Shown: positions 18,343-27,670 of the stretch, piece by piece
Layout of the letters: the number at the start of each line of letters is the position of its first letter
Numbering within the stretch: position 1 is the stretch's first letter
Assembly: GCF_006265165.1 (NCBI RefSeq)
Contig: NZ_VDCH01000001.1
Location: 248,001 to 312,000 of the forward strand
Reading direction: 5' to 3'
Length of the DNA: 64,000 nt
DNA from: Chlorobaculum thiosulfatiphilum
GTDB lineage: Bacteria > Bacteroidota > Chlorobiia > Chlorobiales > Chlorobiaceae
The notes under the pieces: generated by a model
What the model saw: the letters and a program-made list of their open reading frames with translations, nothing else
Databases searched by the model: none
Told to the model about the DNA's origin: nothing
Position numbers and translations under genes: made by a program

Positions 18343-20208
18343 TCAGCTCAGAGCCGCTTCGACGATCTGTTCGGCTTTGGCGTTGGGGAGGTAGAAGTAG
18401 CGGCCGCCAAGTTTTTGCGCAAGCCTGGGGGCTTCGCCTCTCGACAGATAGTTCATCTGGGTATCGACCACGATCGAGGCGATGCCGTCGGCCTGGATGG
18501 AGAGCGCAAGCGCTTCAACCTCCTTCTCCAGCTCCTCCTTCGGAGCCTTGGTGGCGTTGGCATCGTAGGCCGCGCCCAGCGGAATGTTGCCGCGTCCGTC
18601 GGTGATCATGACGAACATGATCTGCGTGATACCCTTGGTACGCGCCTGCTTGGCCGTCTCCCAGCCGGTGAGCAGGGCCGAGGCGAGCGGAGTTCCGCCG
18701 CCGGTGGGCAGCACGTCAAGCTCGCGCTTGGCGCGATCCACGCTCTGCGACGGCGGCAGGAGCACCTGCGCCTGCTTGCCGCGGAACGAGATCAGGGCCA
18801 CCTGGTCGCGGTGCACGTAGGCGTTCTGCAACAAGCTCGACACGGCACCTTTGGCTTGGCGCATGCGGTTCAGCGCCATCGAGCCGGAGGCATCGACCAT
18901 GAAGATGAAGAGTGTGCCGGACTTGTCGCGGAAACGCTTGATTTTCACGTCATCCTTGGCAATGATGAGCGCGGCGGTGGACTTGATTCCTTTTTTGAGC
19001 TGTTCGGCTTTCCTCGCGGCCTGCCACGGCGCGGCGGAGATGAGCGTCGGAATCAGGGCGACCTTGCCGCTCTTGATCTCGCCGGGCTGCGAACGCACGA
19101 AGCGGCCACGCTTGTTGTTGAGCGCCTCGCCACGGCTGCCGGACTTCGCCTTCTTTTTCGATGCGAGCGAGATGTTGAGAATGTTGTCAGGCAGATCGGT
19201 CTCGATGGCGTCCATCATCAGCTCCTCGATCATGTCGGGAGTCTCCTCCTGCTCCTCGTCGGCATCGGAGTCGGTCTCGTCCGGCGGCGCGTTTTCGTCC
19301 TCGCCCTCCTGTTCGGGCTGCTCCTCCTCCTGCGGCGGCGGCTCCTCCTGAGCCATCTCCTCAGGAGAAGGTTCGCGCTCGGGCATACGGGTCGCCCTCG
19401 GCACCAGCACCAGCTTCATGGCGAGCTTCAAGTCCTCGTCGTCCACCTCGGTGCGCTGGCTGAGCGCGGCGTTGGCGATGGCGGCGCGGATGGCGAAAAT
19501 ATCGACGCGGTTGCCCTCGACGCCGAGGCTGATGGCGGTCTGGATGAGACCCTTGATCTGCTCGTTGGTCATGGAGACCTTGTGCAACAGCTCCCTGGCC
19601 GCGCCGATGATGCCACGCAACATGCGCAACTCGTCCTGCGTGTCCTCCTCGTCTCGCGTACCCATGACGATATTGACGATCTGCTTGCGGGCGCGATAGT
19701 CATTGACCGGCGTGAACGGCACGATGATGCCGATACGGTCGAGCAGCCCCATGCGCACCTCGCCGTCGCTCGGGTCGTAGGTGCCAACCAGCATGAAGTC
19801 CGCCGGATGCACCTCGCTGAGACCCTCGCGTTCGACAAGCACCACGCCACGGCTCATGGCGTCCATGATGTGCGACACCGCCGAGCTGTCGAGCAGGCTG
19901 AGCGAATCGACGTACAGCACACCCTTGTGCGCCTTTGAAAGTACGCCGTGCTGCACGACGCGCAGGCCGGAGGCGAGGGTGGCTTCGAGATCGACGCCGC
20001 CGATGAGGCGGTCTTCGGTCACGTTCAGCGGCAGCTCCACGAAGGGCGTGCCTTCAGGCAGAATATCGGAGAAAGCCCTTGCGAGCGTCGATTTTCCCGA
20101 ACCTACGGTCGAAGGAATCACGACACCGCCAAGGGAGGGATCGACGGCCAAGAGCATGAGCGCCTGCTTGGCCAGATCCATTCCTACAATGTCGGTAAAT
20201 GCTATCAT
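18343..20208 (-). CDS. bchD: magnesium chelatase subunit D (BchD)
   Basis: This is a 621-aa protein. The N-terminal AAA+-like half has a P-loop-like GSGKS (about residues 36-40). The middle (about 283-330) is an acidic Pro/Glu-rich linker. The C-terminal half is a von Willebrand A domain with the MIDAS motif DASGS. This three-part order is that of the D subunit, which forms a double ring with BchI and docks on BchH to insert Mg2+ into protoporphyrin IX, the first committed step of (bacterio)chlorophyll synthesis. The start codon overlaps the bchI stop in an ATGA, indicating translational coupling. No chelatase H-subunit gene is visible downstream; the next gene converges on this one. The assignment is secure from architecture and the bchI neighbour. 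Confidence 0.96.
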   Translation of the reverse strand: MIAFTDIVGMDLAKQALMLLAVDPSLGGVVIPSTVGSGKSTLARAFSDILPEGTPFVELPLNVTEDRLIGGVDLEATLASGLRVVQHGVLSKAHKGVLYVDSLSLLDSSAVSHIMDAMSRGVVLVEREGLSEVHPADFMLVGTYDPSDGEVRMGLLDRIGIIVPFTPVNDYRARKQIVNIVMGTRDEEDTQDELRMLRGIIGAARELLHKVSMTNEQIKGLIQTAISLGVEGNRVDIFAIRAAIANAALSQRTEVDDEDLKLAMKLVLVPRATRMPEREPSPEEMAQEEPPPQEEEQPEQEGEDENAPPDETDSDADEEQEETPDMIEELMMDAIETDLPDNILNISLASKKKAKSGSRGEALNNKRGRFVRSQPGEIKSGKVALIPTLISAAPWQAARKAEQLKKGIKSTAALIIAKDDVKIKRFRDKSGTLFIFMVDASGSMALNRMRQAKGAVSSLLQNAYVHRDQVALISFRGKQAQVLLPPSQSVDRAKRELDVLPTGGGTPLASALLTGWETAKQARTKGITQIMFVMITDGRGNIPLGAAYDANATKAPKEELEKEVEALALSIQADGIASIVVDTQMNYLSRGEAPRLAQKLGGRYFYLPNAKAEQIVEAALS

Positions 20209-21383
20209 GCTGCTGCTTCGGCCTCTCCCAGTACTTTTCCGAGTTCGCGGTCGATCTTTTCGCCCGCATCGACGGTTTCGAGCGGATCCTTGCGGAGGCG
20301 GTGGCGAAGGCAGAGGCCGGCGATCTCGCGAACGTGCTTCATGGTCACCTCCTTGTCACCCTCCCAGGCGGCAAAAGCGTGGGCGGTGCGGGTGATGGTC
20401 AGCTCGCCGCGGTGGCCATCGATACCGAGGTTCATGCAGAGGCGGGCAATGTCGGTGAGCACCGCGTCGTCCATCGAAACCTGCGGCAGAAGCTGCTGCG
20501 CGGCGACGATCTTCTTCTGAAGCTTCTGCTGCTCCTTGGTGACCTTCTTCATGAAGGCTTCCGGATCCTCGTCGTACTCGCGGCGGAGCTTAACGATCTG
20601 CACCCTCTTGGCGACATCGTTGATGGTGATGATGCGGGCGTGGAGACCGAAACGGTCGAGGAGCTGCGGACGAAGCTCGCCCTCTTCGGGGTTGCCGGAG
20701 CCGACCAGGACGAAGCGAGCGGGGTGGCGAATGCTGATGCCTTCACGCTCGACGACGTTCTTGCCGCTGGCGGCCACGTCGAGGAGCACGTCAACGAGAT
20801 GGTCGTCGAGGAGGTTGACCTCGTCGATGTAGAGGAAGCCACGGTTGGACTGGGCAAGCAGGCCGGGTTCGAACGCCTTGACGCCGCTGGTGAGCGCTTT
20901 TTCGATATCGATGGTGCCGCAGACGCGATCTTCGGTAGCGCCGAGCGGAAGGTCAACGACCGGCACGGGAATCATTTCGGTCTTGACATCCTCTGGCTTG
21001 ATGACGGCAGCGCCCTTGGAGCCTGACTCCATCTCGATGTACTGCTCGACGGTGCGGTTGTAGATATCGCCCTTGACGCGCGGAATGAACGGAAGCACCT
21101 CGGCAAGCGCCCTGACGGTCGTGCTCTTGCCGGTGCCGCGATGACCCATGACCAGAACGCCGCCGATCCTCGGATCGATGATGTTGAGAATCAGACTGAG
21201 CTTCATCTCCTCCTGTCCGACAATGGCGGTGAAGGGGAATGCCAAGGCACTTTTCTTTTTTGCAGCCGGCTTCTTGACTTCAGTCACAGCCTGTTCTTCT
21301 GCAGTTGCCTTTGCCTTGGCTTCCTTGGTGGCCGATGCCTTGGCTGAAGTAGTTTTTTTTGCGGCTTTGGCAGTCTGGGTCAT
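20205..21383 (-). CDS. bchI: magnesium chelatase ATPase subunit I (BchI)
   Basis: This is a 392-aa protein from the ATG at 21383 (MTQTAKAAKK). The frame stays open further upstream, but the Lys/Ala-rich N-terminus begins naturally here. Walker A GHRGTGKS lies at residues 80-87, with Walker B in the VNLLDDHLVD region and other AAA+ motifs typical of the chelatase I subunit. A Lys/Ala/Thr-rich extension of about 45 residues precedes the core. It hydrolyses ATP to drive Mg2+ insertion with BchD and BchH. It is the first gene of a two-gene unit: its TGA overlaps the bchD ATG by four bases. About 260 bases upstream separate it from lpd, on the same strand, and hold a 16-bp inverted repeat. Confidence 0.97.
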   Translation of the reverse strand: MTQTAKAAKKTTSAKASATKEAKAKATAEEQAVTEVKKPAAKKKSALAFPFTAIVGQEEMKLSLILNIIDPRIGGVLVMGHRGTGKSTTVRALAEVLPFIPRVKGDIYNRTVEQYIEMESGSKGAAVIKPEDVKTEMIPVPVVDLPLGATEDRVCGTIDIEKALTSGVKAFEPGLLAQSNRGFLYIDEVNLLDDHLVDVLLDVAASGKNVVEREGISIRHPARFVLVGSGNPEEGELRPQLLDRFGLHARIITINDVAKRVQIVKLRREYDEDPEAFMKKVTKEQQKLQKKIVAAQQLLPQVSMDDAVLTDIARLCMNLGIDGHRGELTITRTAHAFAAWEGDKEVTMKHVREIAGLCLRHRLRKDPLETVDAGEKIDRELGKVLGEAEAAA

Positions 21384-21583
21384 AGTCGATTGGTTGGTTA
21401 GTACCCGGCCCGGGTTGCGCCGATCATGGTTTTCCCGGCAGGGGCTTGCTTGGTTAAGACGAAAGACGAAAATCAAATAATAAACTCTGAATTTATGCTT
21501 TTACCATAGACATAACAAACGCTTTTCAAGAATGTGACAGGTAAAAGCGCTGTGCCGAAAATCGCCGCGATTGTTGGTTTTTC

Positions 21584-21634
21584 GGGGATTTGAGATCAGG
21601 CGGATCGGACGGATCCGACTGATCTCAAATCCCC
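21584..21634. repeat. perfect 16-bp inverted repeat between lpd and bchI
   Basis: The arms ggggatttgagatcag (21584-21599) and ctgatctcaaatcccc (21619-21634) are exact reverse complements. The interior contains a further small palindrome (cggatc...ggatccg). It lies 14 bases after the lpd stop, so it may end lpd transcription. No T-run follows, so factor-independent termination is uncertain. Confidence 0.75.
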
Positions 21635-21647
21635 CGCCCCCCGCCGT

Positions 21648-23060
21648 TCACCCCATGCTTTGCAAGGCTGCGAACGCGGCCTCTTTGACCGTTTCCGAAA
21701 GCGTCGGGTGGGCGTGAATCGTGCTGGCGAGGCCCTCCGCCGTAACACCCAGGCGACAGGCCAGGCCGAGTTCGCCGATCAGCTCGACGGCGTCGTGACC
21801 GATGAGGTGGCCGCCGAGCATTTTACCGTTGGTGGCGTCGAACACCAGCTTGACGAAGCCTTCGAGCTGGCCGAAGGCGTTGGCCTTGCCCGAAGCGGCG
21901 AACTGCGAACGTCCGACGAGCACCTGATATCCGGCTTTGATCGCGGCCTCTTCGGTGAGGCCGACCGACGCCACCGACGGCTGGGCGTAAACACAACGCG
22001 GAATGAGCGGCTCGGACAGCGGCTCGGGCGACTTTCCCACGATGGCTTCGACGGCGATGGCCGCCTCCGCCGACGCCTTGTGCGCCAGCAGCATCCCGCC
22101 GCGCACGTCGCCGATGGCGTAGATGCCCGGCGCTGAGGTGTGGCACAATTCGTCCGTGCGGATGAATCCGCGCTCCGTTTCGACGCCCGCCGCTTCGAGG
22201 CCAAGCTCGTCGATCGCGCCGCTCACGCCGACCGCCACGAGCAGGAGCGTCGCTTCGAGCTTTTGCGGCTCCGCACCTTCGACGATCAGCTCGGCGCTCA
22301 CGCCGGACTCGCTGACGGCGACACGGTCGAGCTTCGCCCCGCAGTGCACCGCGATACCCGCCTTCTCGAACGAGCGCTTCAGCGCCTCGGAAACCTCCGC
22401 CTCTTCGGCGGGCAGGATGCGCGGCATCAGCTCGACAATCGTCACCTGCGCGCCCGCCTTGGCGTAGAACCATGCCATCTCGACGCCAATCGCCCCACCG
22501 CCAACCACGATCATCGACGCCGGAACCTCCTTGAGAATCAGCGCCTCGCGGCTGGTAATGATCTTCTTGCCGTCCGGCTCCAGCCCCGGAATCACGCGCT
22601 GCTTCGACCCCGTGGCGACGATGATGTTCCGCGCTTCGAGCAAACGCGCGGAGCCATCCTGCGCCGTGACCGTCACGCCCGCGCCGCCGGTCAGCACCGC
22701 CTCGCCCGCCCACACCTCGACCTTCGCCTTTTTCAGCATGAACTCGACACCCTTCGAGCTTTTCAGCGCCACGTTCCGGCTGCGCTTCACCGCCTGCGCG
22801 AGATCGAACGACACCTCGCCGACGTTGACGCCGAAGTTCGCCGGATTCTGCGCAAGATCGTACACCTCGGCGCTCCGAAGCAGCGCCTTGGTCGGAATGC
22901 AGCCCCAGTTGACGCACACGCCGCCAAGCGCCGCCTTTTCGACGAGGCACACCTTCAAGCCGTGCCGCGCGGCGTGAAGAGACGCTTCGTAACCGCCGGG
23001 GCCGGAGCCGATCACGGCGAGGTCGAACTGCGCCGACGGGGTATCTGACTGCTGCTGCAT
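21648..23060 (-). CDS. lpdA: dihydrolipoyl dehydrogenase
   Basis: This 470-aa flavoprotein belongs to the pyridine nucleotide-disulfide oxidoreductase family. The FAD-binding GxGPGG is at about residues 18-23. The redox-active disulfide is C49-V-N-W-G-C54 in the GGVCVNWGCIPTKA block. An NAD-binding GGGAIGVE lies mid-protein, and the C-terminal active-site His-Glu pair is in HAHPTLSE (H451, E456). It oxidises dihydrolipoamide in 2-oxoacid dehydrogenase or glycine cleavage complexes. No E1/E2 or lipoyl-carrier gene is adjacent, so the partner complex is not shown here. Length and motifs are normal for the family. Mercuric reductase is excluded by the lack of an N-terminal HMA domain and of the C-terminal Cys pair. 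Confidence 0.93.
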   Translation of the reverse strand: MQQQSDTPSAQFDLAVIGSGPGGYEASLHAARHGLKVCLVEKAALGGVCVNWGCIPTKALLRSAEVYDLAQNPANFGVNVGEVSFDLAQAVKRSRNVALKSSKGVEFMLKKAKVEVWAGEAVLTGGAGVTVTAQDGSARLLEARNIIVATGSKQRVIPGLEPDGKKIITSREALILKEVPASMIVVGGGAIGVEMAWFYAKAGAQVTIVELMPRILPAEEAEVSEALKRSFEKAGIAVHCGAKLDRVAVSESGVSAELIVEGAEPQKLEATLLLVAVGVSGAIDELGLEAAGVETERGFIRTDELCHTSAPGIYAIGDVRGGMLLAHKASAEAAIAVEAIVGKSPEPLSEPLIPRCVYAQPSVASVGLTEEAAIKAGYQVLVGRSQFAASGKANAFGQLEGFVKLVFDATNGKMLGGHLIGHDAVELIGELGLACRLGVTAEGLASTIHAHPTLSETVKEAAFAALQSMG

Positions 23061-23210
23061 TGCTGTATAAGGTTATGGATCGGCCATCTCGCGCCTTGAC
23101 ATCGGCTGCGATAAACGATCACGGTTGCAAAGGACGATTCTTTGACTATACTATGTCAAAGAAAATCATGAGCGAAGCTGTCTCGAAAGTGAAGCATATT
23201 TTACGCCTCA

Positions 23211-23329
23211 TGTCATTCTGAACGAAGTGAAGAATCCAGTTTTCTGAAAGTGTCACTAACCGACAGATCAGTAATGACTTACAAAACTTACTGGATTCTT
23301 CACTTCGCGTTGCTCCGTTCAGAATGACA
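23211..23329. repeat. MITE-like imperfect palindromic element, copy 1
   Basis: The left end tgtcattctgaacgaagtga, then agaatccagt (23211-23240), is mirrored by actggattcttcacttcg ... cagaatgaca (23290-23329). The right arm carries an extra cgttgctc segment. The outer ends are perfect inverted copies (tgtcattctga/tcagaatgaca). A related element lies at 46026-46114. No coding capacity is seen. Confidence 0.8.
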
Positions 23330-23395
23330 GTCGTCCGTAAACTCGAAGTTCACCTGTTGCGCACAACTTTCGAGACCGCTTCAAGCCGTCACAAA

Positions 23396-24445
23396 ATGCA
23401 AAAAGAGCCGCTAAAAACCGAATTACCAGCCGACCCGCAGCCGGAAGCCGCGCCGAAACAGATGACCATCCAGGTCAGCAAGGTGCAGACGCCGATGCGC
23501 ATCGACCGCTACCTGGCCCAGCAGGTCGAAAACGCCACGCGCAACAAGGTGCAGGAGGCCATCGAGGAGGAGCGCGTACTGGTCAACGGCAAGCCGGTCA
23601 AGTCAAACTACCGCATCAAATCGTGCGACCACATCCACATCACCTTCCTGCGCCCGCCCGCGCCGGAGCTTGCTCCGGAGGACATTCCGATCAGCATCCT
23701 CTACGAGGACGACGACCTGATGGTGATCAACAAGGAGGCGGGCATGGTGGTGCATCCGGCCTTCGGTAACTGGACGGGTACGCTCGCCAACGCCATTTTG
23801 CACCACCTCGGCAAGGATGCCGACGAGCTCGACAGGAGCGAGATGCGCCCCGGCATCGTGCACCGGCTCGACAAGGACACCTCCGGCCTCATCATCATCG
23901 CAAAAAATCCGGTCGCGCTGCACAAGCTCGCCTCGCAGTTCGCCCGGCGACAGGTCGAAAAGGTCTATAAAGCGATGGTGTGGGGCCTACCGAATCCGCC
24001 GTCGGGGACAATAAAGACGAATATCGCCCGGTCGCACAAGAACCGCAAGGTGATGGCCAACTTCCCGTTCGAGGGCGCCGAAGGCAAACACGCCATCACC
24101 GACTATCTGGTGGCCGAAGATTTGCAGTACTTCGCCCTGATGGAGATGACGCTGCACACGGGACGGACGCACCAGATCCGTGTGCACCTGCAACACCTCG
24201 GCCATCCGATCCTCGGCGACGCAACCTACAGCGGCGCGACGCCGCGAACGCTGCCTTTCAGCAAGAGCGAGCCGTTCACCCGCAACCTGCTGGAGCTGAT
24301 GGCCCGCCAGGCGCTGCACGCCGAGACGCTGCGCTTCCGCCAGCCCACCACCGGCGAGCCGCTCGCCTTCACCGCCCCGCTTCCGGCGGATATGCAAGCC
24401 GTGCTCGAAAAAATCCGAACGGTCATCACGGCAGCCCAGAGCTGA
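23396..24445 (+). CDS. rluD: RluA/RluD-family 23S rRNA pseudouridine synthase
   Basis: This is a 349-aa protein from the ATG at 23396. An earlier in-frame ATG at 23324 falls inside the MITE-like element, so it is rejected as the native start. An S4 RNA-binding domain lies at about residues 30-90 (IDRYLAQQVENATRNKVQEA), followed by the catalytic block HRLDKDTSGL with the nucleophile Asp159. A second conserved region, GRTHQIRVHLQHLGHPI, closes the core. Such enzymes isomerise uridines in 23S rRNA helix 69 (RluD) or elsewhere. The exact target and the symbol are by family, not by proof. It is divergent from lpd across a 335-base gap that is mostly repeat. Confidence 0.88.
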   Translation: MQKEPLKTELPADPQPEAAPKQMTIQVSKVQTPMRIDRYLAQQVENATRNKVQEAIEEERVLVNGKPVKSNYRIKSCDHIHITFLRPPAPELAPEDIPISILYEDDDLMVINKEAGMVVHPAFGNWTGTLANAILHHLGKDADELDRSEMRPGIVHRLDKDTSGLIIIAKNPVALHKLASQFARRQVEKVYKAMVWGLPNPPSGTIKTNIARSHKNRKVMANFPFEGAEGKHAITDYLVAEDLQYFALMEMTLHTGRTHQIRVHLQHLGHPILGDATYSGATPRTLPFSKSEPFTRNLLELMARQALHAETLRFRQPTTGEPLAFTAPLPADMQAVLEKIRTVITAAQS

Positions 24446-24640
24446 TCGACCGCGACAGCTCCAATCCGGATGCAAATCCAAATCGAACAGAATTCTGATG
24501 GATTTCGATGAAGAGGTGCCGCAGAACTGAAAACGGATTACCTCGCACCGGCGTTACTTCTCCGACCTTATCGCGTATATTGCCTGTACATATTTTTCAA
24601 CTCACCGGAAAACAACCGCTCTCCGGAACAGCGCAAACCC

Positions 24641-25219
24641 ATGAAAGTCATCGGCATCAACGGCAGCCCGCGCCCGGCGGGCAACACCTCGATCATGCTC
24701 AAAACCGTCTTCGAGGCGCTCGAAGCGGAGGGCATCGAAACGGAGCTGATCCAGGTCGGCGGCACGGACATCAAGGGGTGTCGCGCCTGCTACGCCTGCA
24801 TAAAAACGAAAAACAGCAAGTGCGCCACCAAAGGGGACGGCTTCAACGAAATCTTCGCGAAGATGGCGGAGGCCGACGGCATGATTCTCGGTTCGCCCAC
24901 CTACTTCGCCGACATCACGCCAGAGCTGAAAGCGCTGATCGACCGTTCGGGCTTCGTGTCGCGCACCAACGGCCAACTCTTCCGCCACAAGGTTGGCGCG
25001 GCGGTAGTCTCGCTCCGGCGCGGCGGCGGCATCCACGCTTACGACAGCATCAACCACCTCTTCCAGATTTGCCAGATGTTCATGGTCGGCTCGACCTACT
25101 GGAACCTCGGCTTCGGCGGACGCGACGGCGGCGAAGTGGTGAACGATACCGAAGGCATGGAGAACATGCGCGACCTCGGCAAGTCGATGGCGTTCCTGCT
25201 CAAAAAACTGCACAACTGA
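24641..25219 (+). CDS. flavodoxin-fold FMN oxidoreductase with a Cys cluster (iron-sulfur flavoprotein-like)
   Basis: This is a 192-aa protein. The N-terminus MKVIGINGSPRPAGNTSIML is the FMN-phosphate loop of the NADPH-dependent FMN reductase / flavodoxin-2 fold, and LGSPTYFADIT is the second flavin loop. Between them is a cysteine cluster C-x2-C-x2-C-x7-C (GCRACYACIKTKNSKC), the spacing described for archaeal-type iron-sulfur flavoproteins that bind a 4Fe-4S cluster near FMN. Many relatives keep only part of this motif, so cluster binding is plausible but not proven. A role in electron transfer or detoxification in an anaerobe fits. The S9 peptidase gene follows after 39 bases on the same strand. 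Confidence 0.82.
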   Translation: MKVIGINGSPRPAGNTSIMLKTVFEALEAEGIETELIQVGGTDIKGCRACYACIKTKNSKCATKGDGFNEIFAKMAEADGMILGSPTYFADITPELKALIDRSGFVSRTNGQLFRHKVGAAVVSLRRGGGIHAYDSINHLFQICQMFMVGSTYWNLGFGGRDGGEVVNDTEGMENMRDLGKSMAFLLKKLHN

Positions 25220-25258
25220 TTTGATACCAACATTCACAGCCTGTTGAAACACCGTTCC

Positions 25259-27466
25259 ATGACCCGCAAAACCTTGCTCGCCCGCCGCATTCCGGCCACT
25301 CTCTGCCTCTCGGCTCTCCTGTTTTCCACGCCGGTTTCCGCCAGTGCAGGAAGCCCGGCGAACATGGACGCGCCCTCCGCCAATGTCGTCGAAACCATCT
25401 GCGGAGAAGCTGTCGCCGACCCGTACCGGCCGCTCGAAAATCTCAAGGACCCGGCAGTTCAGGCCTGGTATATGCGGGAGGCGGATCATGCGCGCGCGGT
25501 GCTCGACGCCATTCCGGGACGGAGCGAGTTGATCGCAAAGATGGTGGAGTTCGACAAGCGGCGGCAGGAGAAAATCTTCGACCTCTCGATCACGGACAAC
25601 GACTGCTACTTCTACCTCAAGCAGACTCCGGCGGACGAAACCGGCAAGCTCTACTTCAGGAAAGGGTTCAAGGGAAAGGAGCGCCTGCTTTTCGACCCGG
25701 ACACATGGAAAAACGTAACCGGCAGCACGTACGTCGTCAGCGAAATCGCGCCGAACATCGACGGCTCGAAGGTGGTGATCGGCGTCTCGCCGAACGGTTC
25801 GGAAAATGCGATCCTGTTCGTAATGGAGGTTGAAAGCGGACGAATTTACCCGGAACGCATCGACCGCGGACGGTTTGCCTCGCCGTCGTGGCTGCCGGAC
25901 GGCAACTCGTTTTTCTATAATCGCCTCAACAGCCGTGACCCGCTCGACAAGAACCGCCAGAAAGACAGCCGCATCTGGCTGCACGTCGTGGGAACCAATC
26001 CCGCGACCGACCGCGAAATCTTTTCGCGCGCCCATGACGCGAACCTGCCCATCAAGGCGGAGGCCATTCCGTCGGTCGTCTATGACCGCAAAAGCGGCAA
26101 ACTGTTCGCCTTCGTCGGCAGCGTCGATCCGAGAGTCACGGCCTGGTACGCGCCCACCGATGCCCTGAACGAAAAGGTCATTCCATGGCAACCGCTTTTC
26201 CGTCCGGAAGACGATGTGTACGATTTCGTTACGACAAAACAAGACCTCTACATTTACACGCCAAAGAACGCTCCTCACTTCAAGGTGCTGAAAACCTCGC
26301 TCGACCAGCCCGATCTGGCGAGCGCCGAAACGGTCATTCCGGAACCTGCCGACGCGACGCTCACGGGCCTCGCGCTGACCAGCAAGGGACTCTTCTACAC
26401 CCTCTCGTTCAACGGCGTCCGCGAGGAGCTGTACCATCTGGAGCATGACGGCCAAAAGCCAGAAAAGCTCGACACGCCGTTTGATGCAGGAACCATGGCT
26501 ATTACGTCTAAGGGGTTCGACCACCCGGAAATGTGGGCGATCATGGGCGGCTGGAGCCACGATTTCCGCCGCTTCCGCTACGATGAAGAGGACAAGCGCT
26601 TCATCGACGAAACGCTCTCGTCGAAGGCAAGCTACCCCGAGTACGACAATCTCGAAGTCCGGGAAGTGATGGTTCCATCGCACGATGGCGTCAAGGCGCC
26701 GCTGTCGCTCATCTACAACCGAAGCATGACGAAGGATGGCAAGAACCCTGTGCTGATCTACGGTTATGGCGCATACGGAAATTCGATCACGCCCTTCTTC
26801 AGCCCGTCGCTGCTGCTGTGGACCTGGAAAGGCGGCATCCTCGCGGTGGCGCACGTGCGCGGCGGTGGCGAGCTTGGCGACGCCTGGCACAAGGCTGGCA
26901 TGAAAACCACCAAGCCGAACACCTGGAAAGACCTCATCGCTTCTGCCGAATACCTCGTCAAGAAGGGCTACACCTCGCCAGAGCGCATCGCCATCAACGC
27001 AGCCAGCGCGGGTGGAATCCTCGTGGGACGGGCGATGACCGAGCGCCCCGATCTGTTCGCCGCCGCCATGCCGCAGGTGGGCGTGCTGAACGCGGTGAGG
27101 GGCGAAACCAGCCCCAACGGCCCGGTCAACGTGCCTGAATTCGGCACCATCAAAAACCCGGAAGAGTGCAAGGCGCTCCTCGAAATGGACGCTTACCACC
27201 ACCTCCGCGACGGCGTGAACTACCCGGCAGCGCTCATCACCGCAGGCATGAACGACCCAAGAGTCCCCGCCTGGCAACCCGCCAAATTCGCCGCCAGATT
27301 GCAGGAAGCCACCGCCTCCGGCAAACCCGTGCTCTTCTTCACCGATTACAAAGCCGGCCACGGCATCGGCGACACGAAAACCAAGCAGTTCGAATCGCTC
27401 GCCGATATGCTGAGCTTCGGGCTGTGGCAGACGGGCGGCAGCGACGGCGACAAAGCCACCGAATGA
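25259..27466 (+). CDS. secreted prolyl oligopeptidase-family serine peptidase (S9A)
   Basis: This is a 735-aa protein from the ATG at 25259; a TTG five codons upstream is the only alternative. Residues about 1-30 form a signal peptide (Arg/Lys start, hydrophobic LCLSALLF, cleavage near VSASA). A beta-propeller-like region fills about 40-450. The C-terminal alpha/beta-hydrolase domain holds the triad: Ser583 in AASAGG, Asp666 in NDPRVP and His701 in AGHGIGD. The family cleaves short peptides after proline; here the product would be exported to the periplasm. The block near residue 80 with RSELIAKM resembles the usual N-terminal helices. Length is normal. It lies 39 bases after the flavoprotein gene and may be co-transcribed. 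Confidence 0.9.
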   Translation: MTRKTLLARRIPATLCLSALLFSTPVSASAGSPANMDAPSANVVETICGEAVADPYRPLENLKDPAVQAWYMREADHARAVLDAIPGRSELIAKMVEFDKRRQEKIFDLSITDNDCYFYLKQTPADETGKLYFRKGFKGKERLLFDPDTWKNVTGSTYVVSEIAPNIDGSKVVIGVSPNGSENAILFVMEVESGRIYPERIDRGRFASPSWLPDGNSFFYNRLNSRDPLDKNRQKDSRIWLHVVGTNPATDREIFSRAHDANLPIKAEAIPSVVYDRKSGKLFAFVGSVDPRVTAWYAPTDALNEKVIPWQPLFRPEDDVYDFVTTKQDLYIYTPKNAPHFKVLKTSLDQPDLASAETVIPEPADATLTGLALTSKGLFYTLSFNGVREELYHLEHDGQKPEKLDTPFDAGTMAITSKGFDHPEMWAIMGGWSHDFRRFRYDEEDKRFIDETLSSKASYPEYDNLEVREVMVPSHDGVKAPLSLIYNRSMTKDGKNPVLIYGYGAYGNSITPFFSPSLLLWTWKGGILAVAHVRGGGELGDAWHKAGMKTTKPNTWKDLIASAEYLVKKGYTSPERIAINAASAGGILVGRAMTERPDLFAAAMPQVGVLNAVRGETSPNGPVNVPEFGTIKNPEECKALLEMDAYHHLRDGVNYPAALITAGMNDPRVPAWQPAKFAARLQEATASGKPVLFFTDYKAGHGIGDTKTKQFESLADMLSFGLWQTGGSDGDKATE

Positions 27467-27568
27467 TGAATTTTGAATGATGAATTGCAGGGGCACATGG
27501 GAGGCCGCCCTCTCCTCCATCGAAATCCAAATCGCTATCGAAATCGTCTTTTCTTCTCTCCCTTGACG

Positions 27569-27611
27569 TGGCTTCCGTAGGAGCGCATGGCATGAGCCCC
27601 TACGGAAGCCA
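27569..27611. repeat. 13-bp perfect stem-loop between convergent genes
   Basis: The arms tggcttccgtagg (27569-27581) and cctacggaagcca (27599-27611) are exact reverse complements around a 17-base loop. It lies between the peptidase gene and the convergent two-gene ATPase/nuclease unit. It could act as a bidirectional terminator or be a repeat copy; there is no T-run. Confidence 0.7.
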
Positions 27612-27670
27612 TACCCCAGGCTGCTGGACTCTGGTTAAATAGTAATCGCGACACTGCTTAACAGAAGGCT

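Noticed and set aside
21384-21476. Upstream extension of bchI by 31 codons
   Set aside because: The extension has no conserved sequence, and MTQTAKAAKK is the natural Lys/Ala-rich start.
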